DNA of 64,000 bases from Azospira oryzae. Its GTDB lineage: Bacteria > Pseudomonadota > Gammaproteobacteria > Burkholderiales > Rhodocyclaceae. Shown here one piece after another: positions 29,018 to 39,879 of this stretch. The position numbers and the translations under genes are program-made. The DNA lies in NCBI RefSeq assembly GCF_004217225.1, contig NZ_SHKM01000002.1:687307-751306 (forward strand). The letters run 5' to 3'. Below the pieces are notes generated by a model. That model was not told the DNA's origin, made no database searches, and worked only from the letters and a program-made list of their open reading frames with translations. How positions within the stretch are numbered: position 1 is the stretch's first letter; every line of letters begins with the position of its first letter.

Positions 29018-30181
29018 ATGGCTGAATACTTCTTTACCTCGGAATCCGTTTCCGAAGGCCATCCCGACAAGGTCGCCGACCAGATCTCCGATGCCATCCT
29101 GGACGCCATCCTGGCCCAGGACAAGCATTCCCGCGTCGCCGCCGAGACCCTTTGCAACACCGGTCTGGTGGTTCTGGCGGGCGAGATTACCACCAATGCC
29201 AACGTGGATTACATCCAGGTGGCTCGGGACACCATCAAGCGCATCGGCTACGACAACACCGAATACGGCATCGACTACAAGGGCTGCGCCGTGCTGGTGG
29301 CCTACGACAAGCAGAGTCCGGACATCGCCCAGGGCGTGAACAAGGCCTACGACGACAACCTGGGCCAGGGCGCCGGCGACCAGGGCCTGATGTTCGGCTA
29401 CGCCTGTGACGAAACCCCGTCCCTGATGCCCCTGCCGATTTTCCTCTCCCACCGTCTGGTGGAGCGCCAGGCCCTGCTGCGCAAGGACGGCCGCCTGCCC
29501 TGGCTGCGTCCCGATGCCAAGTCCCAGGTCACCATCCGCTACGTGGACGGCAAGCCCGACTCCATCGACACCGTGGTGCTGTCCACCCAGCACGCCCCGG
29601 ACATGAGCCTGGAAGCCATCCGGGAAGCTACCATCGAGGAAATCATCAAGCCGGTGCTGCCCAAGGAACTGATCAAGGGCGACATCAAGTACCTGGTGAA
29701 CCCCACCGGCCGCTTCGTCGTCGGCGGTCCCCAGGGCGACTGCGGCCTCACCGGCCGCAAGATCATCGTGGACACCTACGGCGGTGCCGCGCCCCACGGC
29801 GGCGGCGCCTTCTCCGGCAAGGACCCCTCCAAGGTGGACCGTTCCGCCGCCTACGCCGGCCGTTACGTGGCAAAGAACATCGTCGCCGCCGGCCTGGCCA
29901 GCAAGTGCCTGGTGCAGGTCTCCTACGCCATCGGCGTGGCCGAGCCCACCTCCATCATGGTGGAGACCTTCGGCACCGGCAAGGTGAGCAACGAGACCCT
30001 GACCGCCCTGGTGCGCAAGCACTTCGACCTGCGTCCCAAGGGCATCGTGAACATGCTCGACCTGCTGCGTCCCATCTACGAGAAGACCGCCGCCTACGGC
30101 CACTTCGGCCGCGACGAGCCGGAATTCACCTGGGAAGCCACCGACCGCGCCGCCCTGTTGAAGAGCGACGCCGGCCTCTAA
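29018..30181 (+). CDS. metK: S-adenosylmethionine synthase
   Basis: A protein of 387 residues, standard length. MetK makes S-adenosylmethionine from methionine and ATP in the cytoplasm. Diagnostic motifs are [19 protein letters not shown] with His15, [12 protein letters not shown] and the P-loop-like [25 protein letters not shown] region in which GGGAFSGKD is the family signature. AGGAG at 29005-29009 sets the start. The gene is preceded by a promoter and a SAM-II-like leader and is followed by a terminator, so it appears to be transcribed alone. Confidence 0.97.
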   Translation: MAEYFFTSESVSEGHPDKVADQISDAILDAILAQDKHSRVAAETLCNTGLVVLAGEITTNANVDYIQVARDTIKRIGYDNTEYGIDYKGCAVLVAYDKQSPDIAQGVNKAYDDNLGQGAGDQGLMFGYACDETPSLMPLPIFLSHRLVERQALLRKDGRLPWLRPDAKSQVTIRYVDGKPDSIDTVVLSTQHAPDMSLEAIREATIEEIIKPVLPKELIKGDIKYLVNPTGRFVVGGPQGDCGLTGRKIIVDTYGGAAPHGGGAFSGKDPSKVDRSAAYAGRYVAKNIVAAGLASKCLVQVSYAIGVAEPTSIMVETFGTGKVSNETLTALVRKHFDLRPKGIVNMLDLLRPIYEKTAAYGHFGRDEPEFTWEATDRAALLKSDAGL

Positions 30182-30202
30182 GCCCGGCCGCAGTCGTCAC
30201 AG

Positions 30203-30232
30203 GCCCGTCCCCCACCGGGGGCGGGCTTTTTT
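30203..30232 (+). terminator. Intrinsic terminator after metK
   Basis: GCCCGTCCCC (30203-30212) pairs over 10 bp with GGGGGCGGGC (30217-30226), one pair being G-U, around CACC and is followed by six T. Confidence 0.9.
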
Positions 30233-30302
30233 ATTGCCTGCAGATCGGGGGGCGGCGCGGGCCGCGCCTTACGGTGCCTGTCACCCTCCTGTAACATCCC
30301 CC

Positions 30303-30331
30303 TTGAGAACACAGCCGTACCGACATAAATA
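30303..30331 (+). promoter_or_regulatory. Candidate sigma70 promoter for the acyl-CoA synthetase gene
   Basis: TTGAGA (30303-30308), a 17-base spacer and TAAATA (30326-30331). The implied leader would be only about 12 bases, beginning at the GAGGGAG ribosome binding site. Call is by motif only. Confidence 0.4.
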
Positions 30332-30349
30332 AAAACGAGGGAGAACGCC

Positions 30350-32026
30350 ATGCCGGTCCAACTCATCGAGACCACTCCGTCCGCCTATTCCTACCCGCTG
30401 CTGATCAAGCATCTGCTGCACACCCCCCTGGCCCATGCACCGGACCAGGAAATCGTCTACCGGGACAGCGTCCGCTACACCTACCGCACCCTGCAGCAGC
30501 GCATCGGCCGCCTGGCCAACGCCCTGGCGGCCCTGGGGGTGGAGCCCGGTCACACGGTGGCCATGATGGACTGGGACAGCCACCGCTATCTGGAGTGCTT
30601 CTTCGCCGTGCCCATGATGGGCGCCGTGCTGCAGACGGTGAATGTGCGGCTGACGGCGGAGCAGATGCTGTACACCCTGAACCATGCCCGGGCCGACGTG
30701 GTGCTGGTGAACAGCGAGTTCTTTCCTTTGCTGCAGGCCATGGCGGAGCGCCTGGAGAGCGTCAAGACCTTCGTCCTGATCCACGGCGACCATGAGAATC
30801 CGGAGAAGATGCAGGCCCCCGTCCCCTTCGCCGGGGAGTACGAAGAGCTGCTGGCCGCTGCCGCCACCGATTACGACTTCCCCGACTTCGACGAGAACGC
30901 CAAGGCCACCACCTTCTACACCACCGGCACCACGGGCCTGCCCAAGGGTGTCTATTTCAGCCACCGGCAACTGGTGATGCACACCATGGGTGCTGCCACC
31001 GGCCTCGGCACCGCGCCGGTACAGGGCCGCCTGCACCGGGACGATGTGTACATGCCCATCACCCCCATGTTCCACGTGCATGCCTGGGGCCTGCCCTACG
31101 TGGCCACCATGCTGGGCCTGAAGCAGGTCTACCCGGGACGTTACCAGCCCGAGGTGCTGTTGCGATTGAAGGCCCGGGAGCGGGTCACCTTCTCCCACTG
31201 CGTGCCCACCATCCTGCACATGCTGCTCAACCACGCCCTGGCCAGGGAGACGGACCTGTCCGGCTGGAAGGTCATGATCGGCGGCTCCGCCCTGCCCCAG
31301 GCCATGGCGGTGGCGGCCCTGGAAAAGGGGATCGACGTCTTCACCGGCTACGGCATGTCGGAGACCTGTCCCATCCTGTCCGTGGCCCACCTGCCCACGG
31401 CCAAGCTGCAGGCCCCCCTGGCCGAGCAGGCCGCCCTGCGCGCCCGTACCGGCCTGCCTCTGCCCCTGGTGGACCTGCGCATCGTCGATGCGGAAATGCG
31501 GCCCCAGCCCCACGACGGCCAGGCCGTCGGCGAACTGGTGGTGCGCTCCCCCTGGCTGACCCAGGGCTACCTGAAGGATCCGGCGTCGGCCGAAGAGCTG
31601 TGGGGTGGGGGCTACCTGCACACCGCCGACATCGGCAACATCGACGCCAACGGCTCCATCCAGATCACTGACCGCATCAAGGACGTGATCAAGACCGGTG
31701 GCGAGTGGACCTCCTCCCTGCAGCTGGAAGACATCATCGGCCAGCACCCGGCGGTGCACGAGGTGGCGGTGATCGGGGTCAGGGACGAGAAGTGGGGCGA
31801 GCGGCCTCTGGCCCTGGTGGTACTGAAGCCGGAAATGGATGGCCAGGTCACCGAGCACGCCATCCGCAACCATGCCGCCCACCTGGCGGAAACCCTGGGA
31901 GTCTCCCGCTACGGGGTGCTGATGCAGGTTTCCTTCGTCAAGACCTTGGCCCGTACCAGCATCGGCAAGATCAACAAGCGTTTCATGCGGGAAAACCTGG
32001 AGGCCGCCAAGGCTGCCCAGCCCTAG
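30350..32026 (+). CDS. Acyl-CoA synthetase (AMP-binding, ANL family)
   Basis: A protein of 558 residues. The AMP-binding P-loop is TFYTTGTTGLPKG near residue 185-198, followed by PMFHVHAWG, the A5 motif TGYGMSETCP and the C-terminal domain with HTADIGNIDANG and the catalytic Lys region TSIGKINKRFM. The enzyme activates a carboxylic acid as acyl-adenylate and transfers it to CoA. The sequence resembles medium/long-chain fatty-acid ligases, but the substrate is not certain. GAGGGAG precedes the ATG. The gene lies between metK and ahcY without obvious functional link to the SAM cycle. Confidence 0.9.
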   Translation: MPVQLIETTPSAYSYPLLIKHLLHTPLAHAPDQEIVYRDSVRYTYRTLQQRIGRLANALAALGVEPGHTVAMMDWDSHRYLECFFAVPMMGAVLQTVNVRLTAEQMLYTLNHARADVVLVNSEFFPLLQAMAERLESVKTFVLIHGDHENPEKMQAPVPFAGEYEELLAAAATDYDFPDFDENAKATTFYTTGTTGLPKGVYFSHRQLVMHTMGAATGLGTAPVQGRLHRDDVYMPITPMFHVHAWGLPYVATMLGLKQVYPGRYQPEVLLRLKARERVTFSHCVPTILHMLLNHALARETDLSGWKVMIGGSALPQAMAVAALEKGIDVFTGYGMSETCPILSVAHLPTAKLQAPLAEQAALRARTGLPLPLVDLRIVDAEMRPQPHDGQAVGELVVRSPWLTQGYLKDPASAEELWGGGYLHTADIGNIDANGSIQITDRIKDVIKTGGEWTSSLQLEDIIGQHPAVHEVAVIGVRDEKWGERPLALVVLKPEMDGQVTEHAIRNHAAHLAETLGVSRYGVLMQVSFVKTLARTSIGKINKRFMRENLEAAKAAQP

Positions 32027-32132
32027 TTCCTCCGTCCCCGGCCTGGGGTGATTCCCAGGGGCGGGGGTAATTTCCGCAATTCGCCTTCCCCTGGGCATAA
32101 AATGGAGGTTTTCCGCCTCCTGCCTGTCCCCC

Positions 32133-33362
32133 ATGCTCAAGAAAATCCATGTCGAACAACTGCGTGTCGGCATGTATCTCAAATCCTTCTGTGGCGCCTG
32201 GATCGATCATCCGTTCTGGCGCAACTCCTTCGTCCTGAAGGACCCGGAGGACATCCGCGCCATTCGCGCCAGCTGCATCACCGAAGTCTGGATCGATGCC
32301 GGTAAGGGGCTGGACGTGGAAGCCGGCGAGGCGGCCATCAGCGAGACCGAGTCCGAGGCCCTGGTGGCCGAGGAACAGGTGCGGGAGGCCCAGGCCACCC
32401 GTTCCCTGGAGCGCACCAGCACCGCGGTGGAGATGCAGCGGGCGGCGAAAATCTGCAACAGCGCCAAGAAGGCCGTGGTGTCCATGTTCCAGGAGGCCCG
32501 CATGGGCAAGGCCGTGGATGCGGAGCAGGCCCAGGTGCTGGTGGAGGAGATCGCCGATTCCGTGGCCCGCAATCCCGGCGCCCTGATCAGCCTGGCCCGC
32601 CTGAAGACGGCCGACGATTACACCTACATGCACTCCGTAGCCGTCTGCGCCTTGATGGTGGCTCTGGCCCGCCAGCTCGGCCTGGACGAGCAGCAGACCC
32701 GTCTGGCGGGCCTGTCCGGCCTGCTGCACGACATGGGCAAGGCCTTCATCCCGGCCGAAATCCTCAACAAGCCGGGCAAGCTGACCGACGAAGAATTTGC
32801 GGTCATCAAGACCCACCCCGCCGAAGGGCACAAGGTCTTGCTGGAAGGCAAGGGGGTGCCGCCGGAGGCGCTGGACGTCTGCCTGCACCACCACGAAAAG
32901 ATGAACGGCGGCGGCTACCCCAAGGGCCTCAAGGGCGACGAGATCAGCCTGCTGGCCAAGATGGGGGCGGTCTGCGACGTCTATGACGCCATTACCTCCA
33001 ACCGCCCCTACAAGGCCGGCTGGGACCCGGCCGAATCGATCAAGAAAATGGCCGAGTGGGCCGACGGGCATTTCGATCCCCGGGTCTTCCAGGCCTTCGT
33101 CAAGAGCCTTGGCATCTACCCCATCGGCTCCTTCGTCCGCCTCGAATCGGGGCGGCTGGGGGTGGTGGTGGAGCAGAGCGAGAAGTCCCTGCTGGCGCCC
33201 CGGGTCAAGGTCTTCTTTTCCACCAAGTCCAATGCCCACATTGCGCCGGAGTTGCTGGACCTGTCCCGCCCCGGCGTGCACGACAAGATCGCCGGCCGAG
33301 AGGACCCGGCCAAGTGGGGCATCCGCAACGTGGACGAAATCTGGAGCACGGCGGCGGCCTGA
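32133..33362 (+). CDS. HD-GYP domain cyclic-di-GMP phosphodiesterase with DUF3391 domain
   Basis: A protein of 409 residues. The N-terminal DUF3391 domain begins MLKKIHVEQLRVGMYLKSF. The HD-GYP domain has His199-Asp200 in GLLHDMGK, the HHEKMNGGGYPKGLKGDEI stretch with Gly261-Tyr262-Pro263, and SNRPYK further on, so metal ligands and the GYP signature are intact. Such proteins hydrolyse cyclic di-GMP and thereby favour motility. It is a stand-alone gene between the acyl-CoA synthetase and ahcY. Confidence 0.93.
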   Translation: MLKKIHVEQLRVGMYLKSFCGAWIDHPFWRNSFVLKDPEDIRAIRASCITEVWIDAGKGLDVEAGEAAISETESEALVAEEQVREAQATRSLERTSTAVEMQRAAKICNSAKKAVVSMFQEARMGKAVDAEQAQVLVEEIADSVARNPGALISLARLKTADDYTYMHSVAVCALMVALARQLGLDEQQTRLAGLSGLLHDMGKAFIPAEILNKPGKLTDEEFAVIKTHPAEGHKVLLEGKGVPPEALDVCLHHHEKMNGGGYPKGLKGDEISLLAKMGAVCDVYDAITSNRPYKAGWDPAESIKKMAEWADGHFDPRVFQAFVKSLGIYPIGSFVRLESGRLGVVVEQSEKSLLAPRVKVFFSTKSNAHIAPELLDLSRPGVHDKIAGREDPAKWGIRNVDEIWSTAAA

Positions 33363-33390
33363 GCCCGGTGCGGGAGGGCCGGCCGGGGAA

Positions 33391-33419
33391 TTTCCCCGAC
33401 CGGTATTTCCGTCTATAAT
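33391..33419 (+). promoter_or_regulatory. Candidate promoter for ahcY
   Basis: A perfect TATAAT lies at 33414-33419; the -35 position holds a poor match (TTTCCC, 33391-33396) at 17-base spacing. Transcription would start a few bases before the SAH riboswitch. Confidence 0.55.
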
Positions 33420-33427
33420 CCGCCACT

Positions 33428-33510
33428 TCCGAGGAGCGCTGCGAGGCCGGCAAGGTCCCAGGCTCGGATGTCTGCCCCGCCAGGGGAGACCAGTTTCAAC
33501 GGCGCTCACC
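33428..33510 (+). promoter_or_regulatory. SAH riboswitch upstream of ahcY
   Basis: The blocks CCGAGGAGCGCTGC (33429-33442), CCAGGCTCGGA (33458-33468) and AACGGCGCTCACC (33498-33510) match the S-adenosylhomocysteine riboswitch consensus in order and spacing. GAGCGC (33434-33439) pairs with GCGCTC (33502-33507), and CCGAG (33429-33433) pairs with CTCGG (33463-33467) as the pseudoknot. Binding of S-adenosylhomocysteine raises expression of ahcY in the known examples. Downstream, GGTGAGC (33540-33546) is fully complementary to GCTCACC (33504-33510) inside the aptamer, a plausible competing helix forming the expression platform. Confidence 0.92.
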
Positions 33511-33599
33511 TTTACAACCCTGCCGGGCGCAGGGGGCCAGGTGAGCCCTGCTATCGCACTCCCTCCCCTCCCCGGCCACAGTTCTTAAGGAGCACTGCT

Positions 33600-35000
<1,401 letters not shown>

Positions 35001-35061
35001 GCCGTAGCCGGGCCGTCTCCCTTGCCGGAGGCGGCCTGCAGACGATGGGTCGGGACCCGCC

Positions 35062-35319
35062 ATGTCCATGAACTCGTTCCACAGCCGCAGTTCCCGTCCG
35101 CCACCCAAGGTGCGCCAGGAGGCGGTGCCCCACGTCCGCAAGGGCGTGCGCGCCGACGTGCTGCTGGTGGAACAGGGTCTGGCCGCCTCCCGCGCCCTGG
35201 CCCGGGATCTGATCAGTCAGGGCTGGGTCCAGGGACCCGTCGGCCTCATCACCAAAGCTTCCCAGGAATTGCCGCCCGGTACCCGGCTGCAGTTGCTGGA
35301 GGAAAGGCAGACGCCATGA
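35062..35319 (+). CDS. Small S4-domain RNA-binding protein
   Basis: Eighty-five residues. After a basic N-terminal stretch, RADVLLVEQGLAASRALARDLISQG followed by ITKASQELPPGTRLQLLE resembles the S4 RNA-binding domain as it occurs at the N-terminus of TlyA-type methyltransferases, without the methyltransferase part. It overlaps metF by four bases (ATGA) and is therefore translationally coupled to it. It may bind RNA; its specific role is unknown. The first ATG was used; a second ATG two codons later is equally possible. Confidence 0.75.
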   Translation: MSMNSFHSRSSRPPPKVRQEAVPHVRKGVRADVLLVEQGLAASRALARDLISQGWVQGPVGLITKASQELPPGTRLQLLEERQTP

Positions 35320-36155
35320 ACGACAAGACGTTCAGTATCGAATTCTTTCCGCCCCAGACGGCGGAAGGCGTGGAGAAGCTGCGCCTGGTGCGGGACAAGC
35401 TGGCGGCCCTGAAGCCGGCCTTCTTCTCTGTCACCTACGGTGCCGGCGGTTCCACCCGGGAGCGTACCTTCTCCACCGTGCGCGAAATCGTCGCCGCCGG
35501 CCTGGATGCGGCGCCCCACCTGTCCTGCATCGGCTCCTCCCGGGAGTCCATCCGCGGCATCCTGGCCGAGTTCCAGGCCGAGGGCATCCGTCGCGTGGTG
35601 GCCCTGCGCGGCGACCTGCCCTCCGGCATGGCCGACCCGGGCGAATTCCGCTATGCCAACGAACTGGTGGAGTTCATCCGGGCCGAGACCGGCGATCACT
35701 TCCATATCGAAGTGGCCGCCTACCCGGAATGGCACCCCCAGGCCCGCAGCGCCGACGACGACCTGCAGGCCTTCGTGCGCAAGGTCAATGCGGGAGCCAA
35801 TTCCGCCATCACCCAATACTTCTACAACGCCGACGCCTACTTCCATTTCGTGGATGCGGTGCGGGCCGCCGGGGTGACCATCCCCATCGTCCCGGGGATC
35901 ATGCCCATTGCCAGCTTTTCCAAGCTGGCCCGCTTCTCCGATGCCTGCGGCGCCGAAATCCCCCGCTGGATGCGCAAGAAGTTCGAAGGCTTCGGCGACG
36001 ACGCCGATTCCATCAAGGCCTTCGGCCTGGATGTGGTCACCGAGCTGTGCCAGAAGCTGCTGGCCGGCGGCGCCCCGGGGCTGCATTTCTATTCCATGAA
36101 TCAGTCCGGCCTGACCAGTGAGATCTGGCAGCGTCTGGGGCTCGGCACCCGCTGA
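35316..36155 (+). CDS. metF: Methylenetetrahydrofolate reductase
   Basis: A protein of 279 residues. MetF is an FAD enzyme that makes 5-methyltetrahydrofolate, the methyl donor for methionine regeneration. Typical features: SIEFFPPQTAEGVEKL near the N-terminus with the catalytic Glu, VTYGAGGSTRERT, VALRGDLP, EVAAYPEWHPQA, ITQYFYNAD and GLHFYSMNQ at the end. The start MNDKTFS follows GGAGGAAAGGC. The location after ahcY puts the methyl-cycle regeneration step under the same SAH-responsive leader. Confidence 0.96.
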   Translation: MNDKTFSIEFFPPQTAEGVEKLRLVRDKLAALKPAFFSVTYGAGGSTRERTFSTVREIVAAGLDAAPHLSCIGSSRESIRGILAEFQAEGIRRVVALRGDLPSGMADPGEFRYANELVEFIRAETGDHFHIEVAAYPEWHPQARSADDDLQAFVRKVNAGANSAITQYFYNADAYFHFVDAVRAAGVTIPIVPGIMPIASFSKLARFSDACGAEIPRWMRKKFEGFGDDADSIKAFGLDVVTELCQKLLAGGAPGLHFYSMNQSGLTSEIWQRLGLGTR

Positions 36156-36206
36156 GCCGTCCGCTGGCGGCGTACCCCCCGGGGGCGCTGTGCAAAGGTC
36201 AGGGAC

Positions 36207-36237
36207 AACCCCCGCGCCGTGGCGGCCGGGGGTTTTT
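36207..36237 (+). terminator. Intrinsic terminator after metF
   Basis: ACCCCCG (36208-36214) and CGGGGGT (36227-36233) enclose a small inner GCC/GGC helix and are followed by TTTTC. The end lies about 75 bases after the metF stop. Confidence 0.75.
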
Positions 36238-36337
36238 CTTTGCCGGCGCGGAGACGGCCATGGAGGTTTTGTTCTGGCGGCGAGGCTCGTACAATGGAAC
36301 TGTCGATTTACATAACAACCCAGTGTGGAGCGTCATC

Positions 36338-36559
36338 ATGTTTCCTGAATACCGCGACCTGATTTCCCAACTCAAGACCAGCGACCGCCACTTCCAGAAT
36401 CTCTTCCAGAAGCACAACGAGATCGACCAGAAGGTCAAGAACATGGAGTCCCGCATCGAATCCGGCTCCCCGGAGCAAATCGAAGCCCTGAAGAAGGAAA
36501 AGCTGGCGCTGAAGGACGAGATTTACGCCGTGCTGAAGAAGGCCAGCGCCACGGTCTGA
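36338..36559 (+). CDS. YdcH family (DUF465) small protein
   Basis: Seventy-three residues starting MFPEYRDLISQLKTSDRHF. The sequence is highly helical and charged, with FQNLFQKHNEIDQKVKNME and KKEKLALKDEIYAVLKKA, the DUF465 pattern. No function is established. An upstream in-frame extension lacks any such character. A terminator follows. Confidence 0.88.
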   Translation: MFPEYRDLISQLKTSDRHFQNLFQKHNEIDQKVKNMESRIESGSPEQIEALKKEKLALKDEIYAVLKKASATV

Positions 36560-36597
36560 GCTTCTCTCCGGCCCCGCCGGGGCCATCCGGCAATGAA

Positions 36598-36625
36598 AAC
36601 GCCCGCTGCTGCAGCGGGCGTTTTT
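36598..36625 (+). terminator. Intrinsic terminator after the DUF465 gene
   Basis: AACGCCCGCTG and CAGCGGGCGTT pair around CTG at 36598-36622 and are followed by further T. Convergent with the amino-acid ABC operon. Confidence 0.85.
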
Positions 36626-36666
36626 GTTTGGTGCGGGCGGGCGCGCGGCCTGGCCGTCGCGACAGC

Positions 36667-37395
36667 CTAGTGCTGCAGGATCTTGGCCAGGAACTGCTGG
36701 GCCCGCTCCGAGTGGGGCTTGCCGAAAAAGTCGTCCTTGGCCGCATCCTCGACGATGCGGCCCTGGTCCATGAAGATCACCCGGTGGGCCACCTTGCGGG
36801 CAAAACCCATTTCGTGGGTGACGCACATCATGGTCATGCCTTCCTGGGCCAGTTCCACCATCACATCCAGCACCTCGTTGATCATTTCCGGGTCCAGGGC
36901 CGAGGTGGGTTCGTCGAAGAGCATGCAGATGGGGTCCATGGCCAGGGCCCGGGCGATGGCCACCCGCTGCTGCTGGCCGCCGGAAAGCTGGCCCGGATGC
37001 TTGTGCGCATGGGCCTTGAGGCCCACCCGGTCGAGCAGCTTGAGGCCCTTGTCCGTGGCCTCCTCCCTGCTGCGGCCCAGTACCTTGACCTGGGCGATGG
37101 TCAGGTTGTCGGTGATGGTCATGTGGGGAAACAGCTCGAAGTGCTGGAACACCATGCCGACGTGGGAACGCAGTTTGGAGAGGTTGGTCCTGGGGTCGCC
37201 GACGGAAGTGCCATTCACCACGATGTCGCCCTGCTGGAAGGGTTCCAGGCCATTGACGCACTTGATCAGGGTGGACTTGCCCGAACCCGAGGGACCGCAG
37301 ACCACCACCACCTCGCCCTTCTTCACCTCGGTGGTGCAATCGGTCAGCACCTGGAACTGCCCGTACCACTTGGAAACGTTCTTGATCTCGATCAT
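36667..37395 (-). CDS. gltL: Polar amino-acid (glutamate/aspartate-type) ABC transporter ATPase
   Basis: A protein of 242 residues. Walker [11 protein letters not shown]-loop [12 protein letters not shown], signature [15 protein letters not shown], Walker [15 protein letters not shown] and the switch His in VTHEMGFA are all present, in the arrangement typical of the polar amino-acid uptake ATPases (GltL/GlnQ). The start [12 protein letters not shown] overlaps the stop of the upstream permease by four bases. It energises uptake through the two permeases. Confidence 0.92.
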   Translation of the reverse strand: MIEIKNVSKWYGQFQVLTDCTTEVKKGEVVVVCGPSGSGKSTLIKCVNGLEPFQQGDIVVNGTSVGDPRTNLSKLRSHVGMVFQHFELFPHMTITDNLTIAQVKVLGRSREEATDKGLKLLDRVGLKAHAHKHPGQLSGGQQQRVAIARALAMDPICMLFDEPTSALDPEMINEVLDVMVELAQEGMTMMCVTHEMGFARKVAHRVIFMDQGRIVEDAAKDDFFGKPHSERAQQFLAKILQH

Positions 37396-38066
37396 TTGAT
37401 GAACCTCGCTTGCAGGTGCTTCACCAGGCGGGAGACGGTGAAGCAGATGACAAAGTAGGCGGCGCCGGCGAAGAGCAGCAGTTCCACCAGTCTGCCGTCC
37501 CGGTCGCCGACCTTGTAGGCGGTGCCGAAGAAGTCCGAGAGGCCGATCACGTAAACCAGGGAGGTGTCCTGGAAGAGGATGATGGCCTGGGTCAGGAGCA
37601 ACGGAATCATGTTGCGGAAGGCCTGGGGCAGCACCACCAGGCGCATGGTCTGGCCCGGCGTCAGGCCCAGGGCCAGACCGGCGGCGACCTGCCCCTTGGG
37701 CACGCTCTGGATGCCGGCCCGGATGATTTCCGAATAGTAGGCGGCCTCGAACAGGGCGAAGGCCACCAGGGCGGAGACCAGGCGGATATCGCCGATATCC
37801 TGGCCGAAGAGGCCCTTCAGGGCCTGGGGCACGATCAGGTAGAACCACAGGATGACCATCACCAGGGGCACCGAGCGGAACAGGTTCACGTAGCCGGCGG
37901 CAAGGAAGGACAGCAGTCTGTTGCTGGACAGCCGGGCCACCGCGAGCAGGGTGCCCCAGCCGATGCCGACGACGATGGCGGTGAGGGTCACTTCCAGGGT
38001 CACCAGCAGGCCCTTGCCGAGCAGGGGCAGGGCGCCGGGAATGGAGCTCCAGTCAAATTCGTACAT
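37392..38066 (-). CDS. gltK: Amino-acid ABC transporter permease (GltK-like)
   Basis: A protein of 224 residues with about five membrane segments and the HisM/GltK-type pattern [15 protein letters not shown] and [18 protein letters not shown], the EAA-like cytoplasmic loop that contacts the ATPase. It begins three bases after the stop of the preceding permease gene and overlaps gltL. Confidence 0.9.
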   Translation of the reverse strand: MYEFDWSSIPGALPLLGKGLLVTLEVTLTAIVVGIGWGTLLAVARLSSNRLLSFLAAGYVNLFRSVPLVMVILWFYLIVPQALKGLFGQDIGDIRLVSALVAFALFEAAYYSEIIRAGIQSVPKGQVAAGLALGLTPGQTMRLVVLPQAFRNMIPLLLTQAIILFQDTSLVYVIGLSDFFGTAYKVGDRDGRLVELLLFAGAAYFVICFTVSRLVKHLQARFIK

Positions 38067-38069
38067 GGC

Positions 38070-38807
38070 TCACTTGCCTCCGATAAAGCCTGGGACCCGG
38101 ACTTTTTCTTCCAGGCGGCGCATGAGGAACATCACGGTGACGTTGATGCAGACGTAGAGCAGGGTCACGGCGATGAAGGCTTCGTAGGGCTGGGCCGTGT
38201 AGTCCACCAGTTGCTGGGCCTGGCGCGACAGCTCGATGAGGCCGATGGTGGTGGCTACGGCCGAGTTCTTGAAGATGTTGAGGAATTCGGAGGTCAGGGG
38301 CGGCACGATGATGCGGAAGGCCATGGGTAGCAGCACGTGGCGATACACCTGGGCCAGGGTGAAGCCCATGGCCAGGCCGGCGTTCTTCTGGCCCCGGGGC
38401 AGGGATTCGATGCCGGCACGCACCTGCTCGGCGACGCGGGCGGCAGTGAACAGGCCCAGGCAGAGCATGGCGGCGAGAAACTGCTGCAGCAGCGGGTCGG
38501 ATTGCTTGTAGGCGTTGCCCAGGGCCGGGGGCAGCAGTTCGGGCAGGACGAAATACCAGGAGAACAGCTGCACCAGGAGAGGCACGTTGCGGAAACACTC
38601 GACGTACACCGCGGCGAAGGAGGACAGCCAGCGGTTGGGCACGGTGCGCAGGACGCCGACGATGGAGCCCACCACCAGGGCGATGACCCAGGCGGAAAGG
38701 GACAGGGCAACGGTCCATTGCAGGCCGGTGAACAGCCAGCCCAGGTAGGTCGTTTCCCCTGAGGGGACGGGGGTGAGGAAGACCGACCAGTTCCAGTTGT
38801 AGTTCAT
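38070..38807 (-). CDS. gltJ: Amino-acid ABC transporter permease (GltJ-like)
   Basis: A protein of 245 residues. The N-terminal MNYNWNWSVFLTPVPSGETTYLGW-type periplasmic opening is characteristic of GltJ. Several membrane segments and FRNVPLLVQLFSWYF and ARVAEQVRAGIESLPRGQ (the ATPase-contact loop) follow. It is the second gene of the gltI-J-K-L operon, 73 bases after the binding-protein gene. Confidence 0.91.
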   Translation of the reverse strand: MNYNWNWSVFLTPVPSGETTYLGWLFTGLQWTVALSLSAWVIALVVGSIVGVLRTVPNRWLSSFAAVYVECFRNVPLLVQLFSWYFVLPELLPPALGNAYKQSDPLLQQFLAAMLCLGLFTAARVAEQVRAGIESLPRGQKNAGLAMGFTLAQVYRHVLLPMAFRIIVPPLTSEFLNIFKNSAVATTIGLIELSRQAQQLVDYTAQPYEAFIAVTLLYVCINVTVMFLMRRLEEKVRVPGFIGGK

Positions 38808-38880
38808 GATGGAACCCCGACGGGAAGAGGGAGAAGGAGGCGGAGGGGCATCGCCCTTCCGCCTTGCCGATCAGACCCGG

Positions 38881-39780
38881 CTACTCGTAGGCCTTGTCGT
38901 TGGGAGCCTTGTAGAGGGCCTTCATGTCGTCGGAGAGCGGCATGTTGAGGTTGAGCCCCTTGGGCGGAATGGGGTTCATGAACCACTTGTTGTAGATCTT
39001 CTCCGCCTCGCCGGAGGTCATGGCCTTGGTCAGGGCCGCATCCACCACCTTCTTGAAGCCGGCGTCGTCCTTGCGCAGCATGCAGCCGTAGGCTTCCTTG
39101 GACTGGGCGGTACCGACCACGACCCAGTCGCCCGGACGCTTGGCCTTGGCCATTTCGCCGTAGAGCAGGGCGTCGTCCATCATGAAGGCGACGGCGCGGC
39201 CGCTTTCCAGGGTGAGGAAGGATTCGCCGTGGTCCTTGGCCGAGATGATGTTCATCTTCATCTGCTTTTCCTCGTTCATCTTGCGGATGAGGCGTTCGGA
39301 AGTGGTGCCGGCGGTGGTTACCACGTTCTTTCCGGCGAGGTCGGGGAAGTCCTTCACGCCGGCGTCTTTCTTGGCCATGAGGCGGGTGCCGATGACGAAG
39401 ATGCTGGTGGAGAAGCCGACCTGCTTCTGCCGTTCCAGGTTGTTGGTGGTGGAGCCGCACTCCATGTCCACCGTGCCGTTCTGCAACAGGGTGATGCGGT
39501 TGGCCGAGGTGACCGGCATCAGCTTGACGTCCAGCTTGGCCAGCTTCAGTTCGGCCTTGATGGCGTCCACCGCCTTCAACATCATCTCGTGGGAATAGCC
39601 GATGACCTGCTGCTTGTCGTCATAGTAGGAAAAGGGGATGGAGGATTCCCGATGGCCCAGGGTGATGGAGCCGGTGTCCTTGATCTTCTTCAGGGTGGGG
39701 GATTCCTGGGCCAGCACCGGGGCGGCACAGAGGGCGGAACCAATGACGGCAGCGGCTGCCAGGGTCAGGGTCTTGCGCAT
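38881..39780 (-). CDS. gltI: Glutamate/aspartate-type periplasmic binding protein
   Basis: A protein of 299 residues with a signal peptide ending around AAPVLAQ/ES (residues about 22-27). The mature domain follows the family-3 solute-binding fold: ITLGHRESSIPFSYYDD, GYSHEMMLKAVDAI, VDMECGSTTNNLERQKQVGFS and RLMAKKDAGV. Glutamate or aspartate is the likely ligand from homology to GltI. Two ATGs are possible; the second (39780) is preferred because AGGAG abuts the first and sits six bases before the second. Confidence 0.91.
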   Translation of the reverse strand: MRKTLTLAAAAVIGSALCAAPVLAQESPTLKKIKDTGSITLGHRESSIPFSYYDDKQQVIGYSHEMMLKAVDAIKAELKLAKLDVKLMPVTSANRITLLQNGTVDMECGSTTNNLERQKQVGFSTSIFVIGTRLMAKKDAGVKDFPDLAGKNVVTTAGTTSERLIRKMNEEKQMKMNIISAKDHGESFLTLESGRAVAFMMDDALLYGEMAKAKRPGDWVVVGTAQSKEAYGCMLRKDDAGFKKVVDAALTKAMTSGEAEKIYNKWFMNPIPPKGLNLNMPLSDDMKALYKAPNDKAYE

Positions 39781-39879
39781 GGGCATCTCCTTGCAGGGGT
39801 GGGTTGGGCCGCAGGGGCACAGCGCCGATTGCAGCACAAGGCGGCCCGTCTGACCAGAGGAGTTTCCCCTAGGTCCGGC

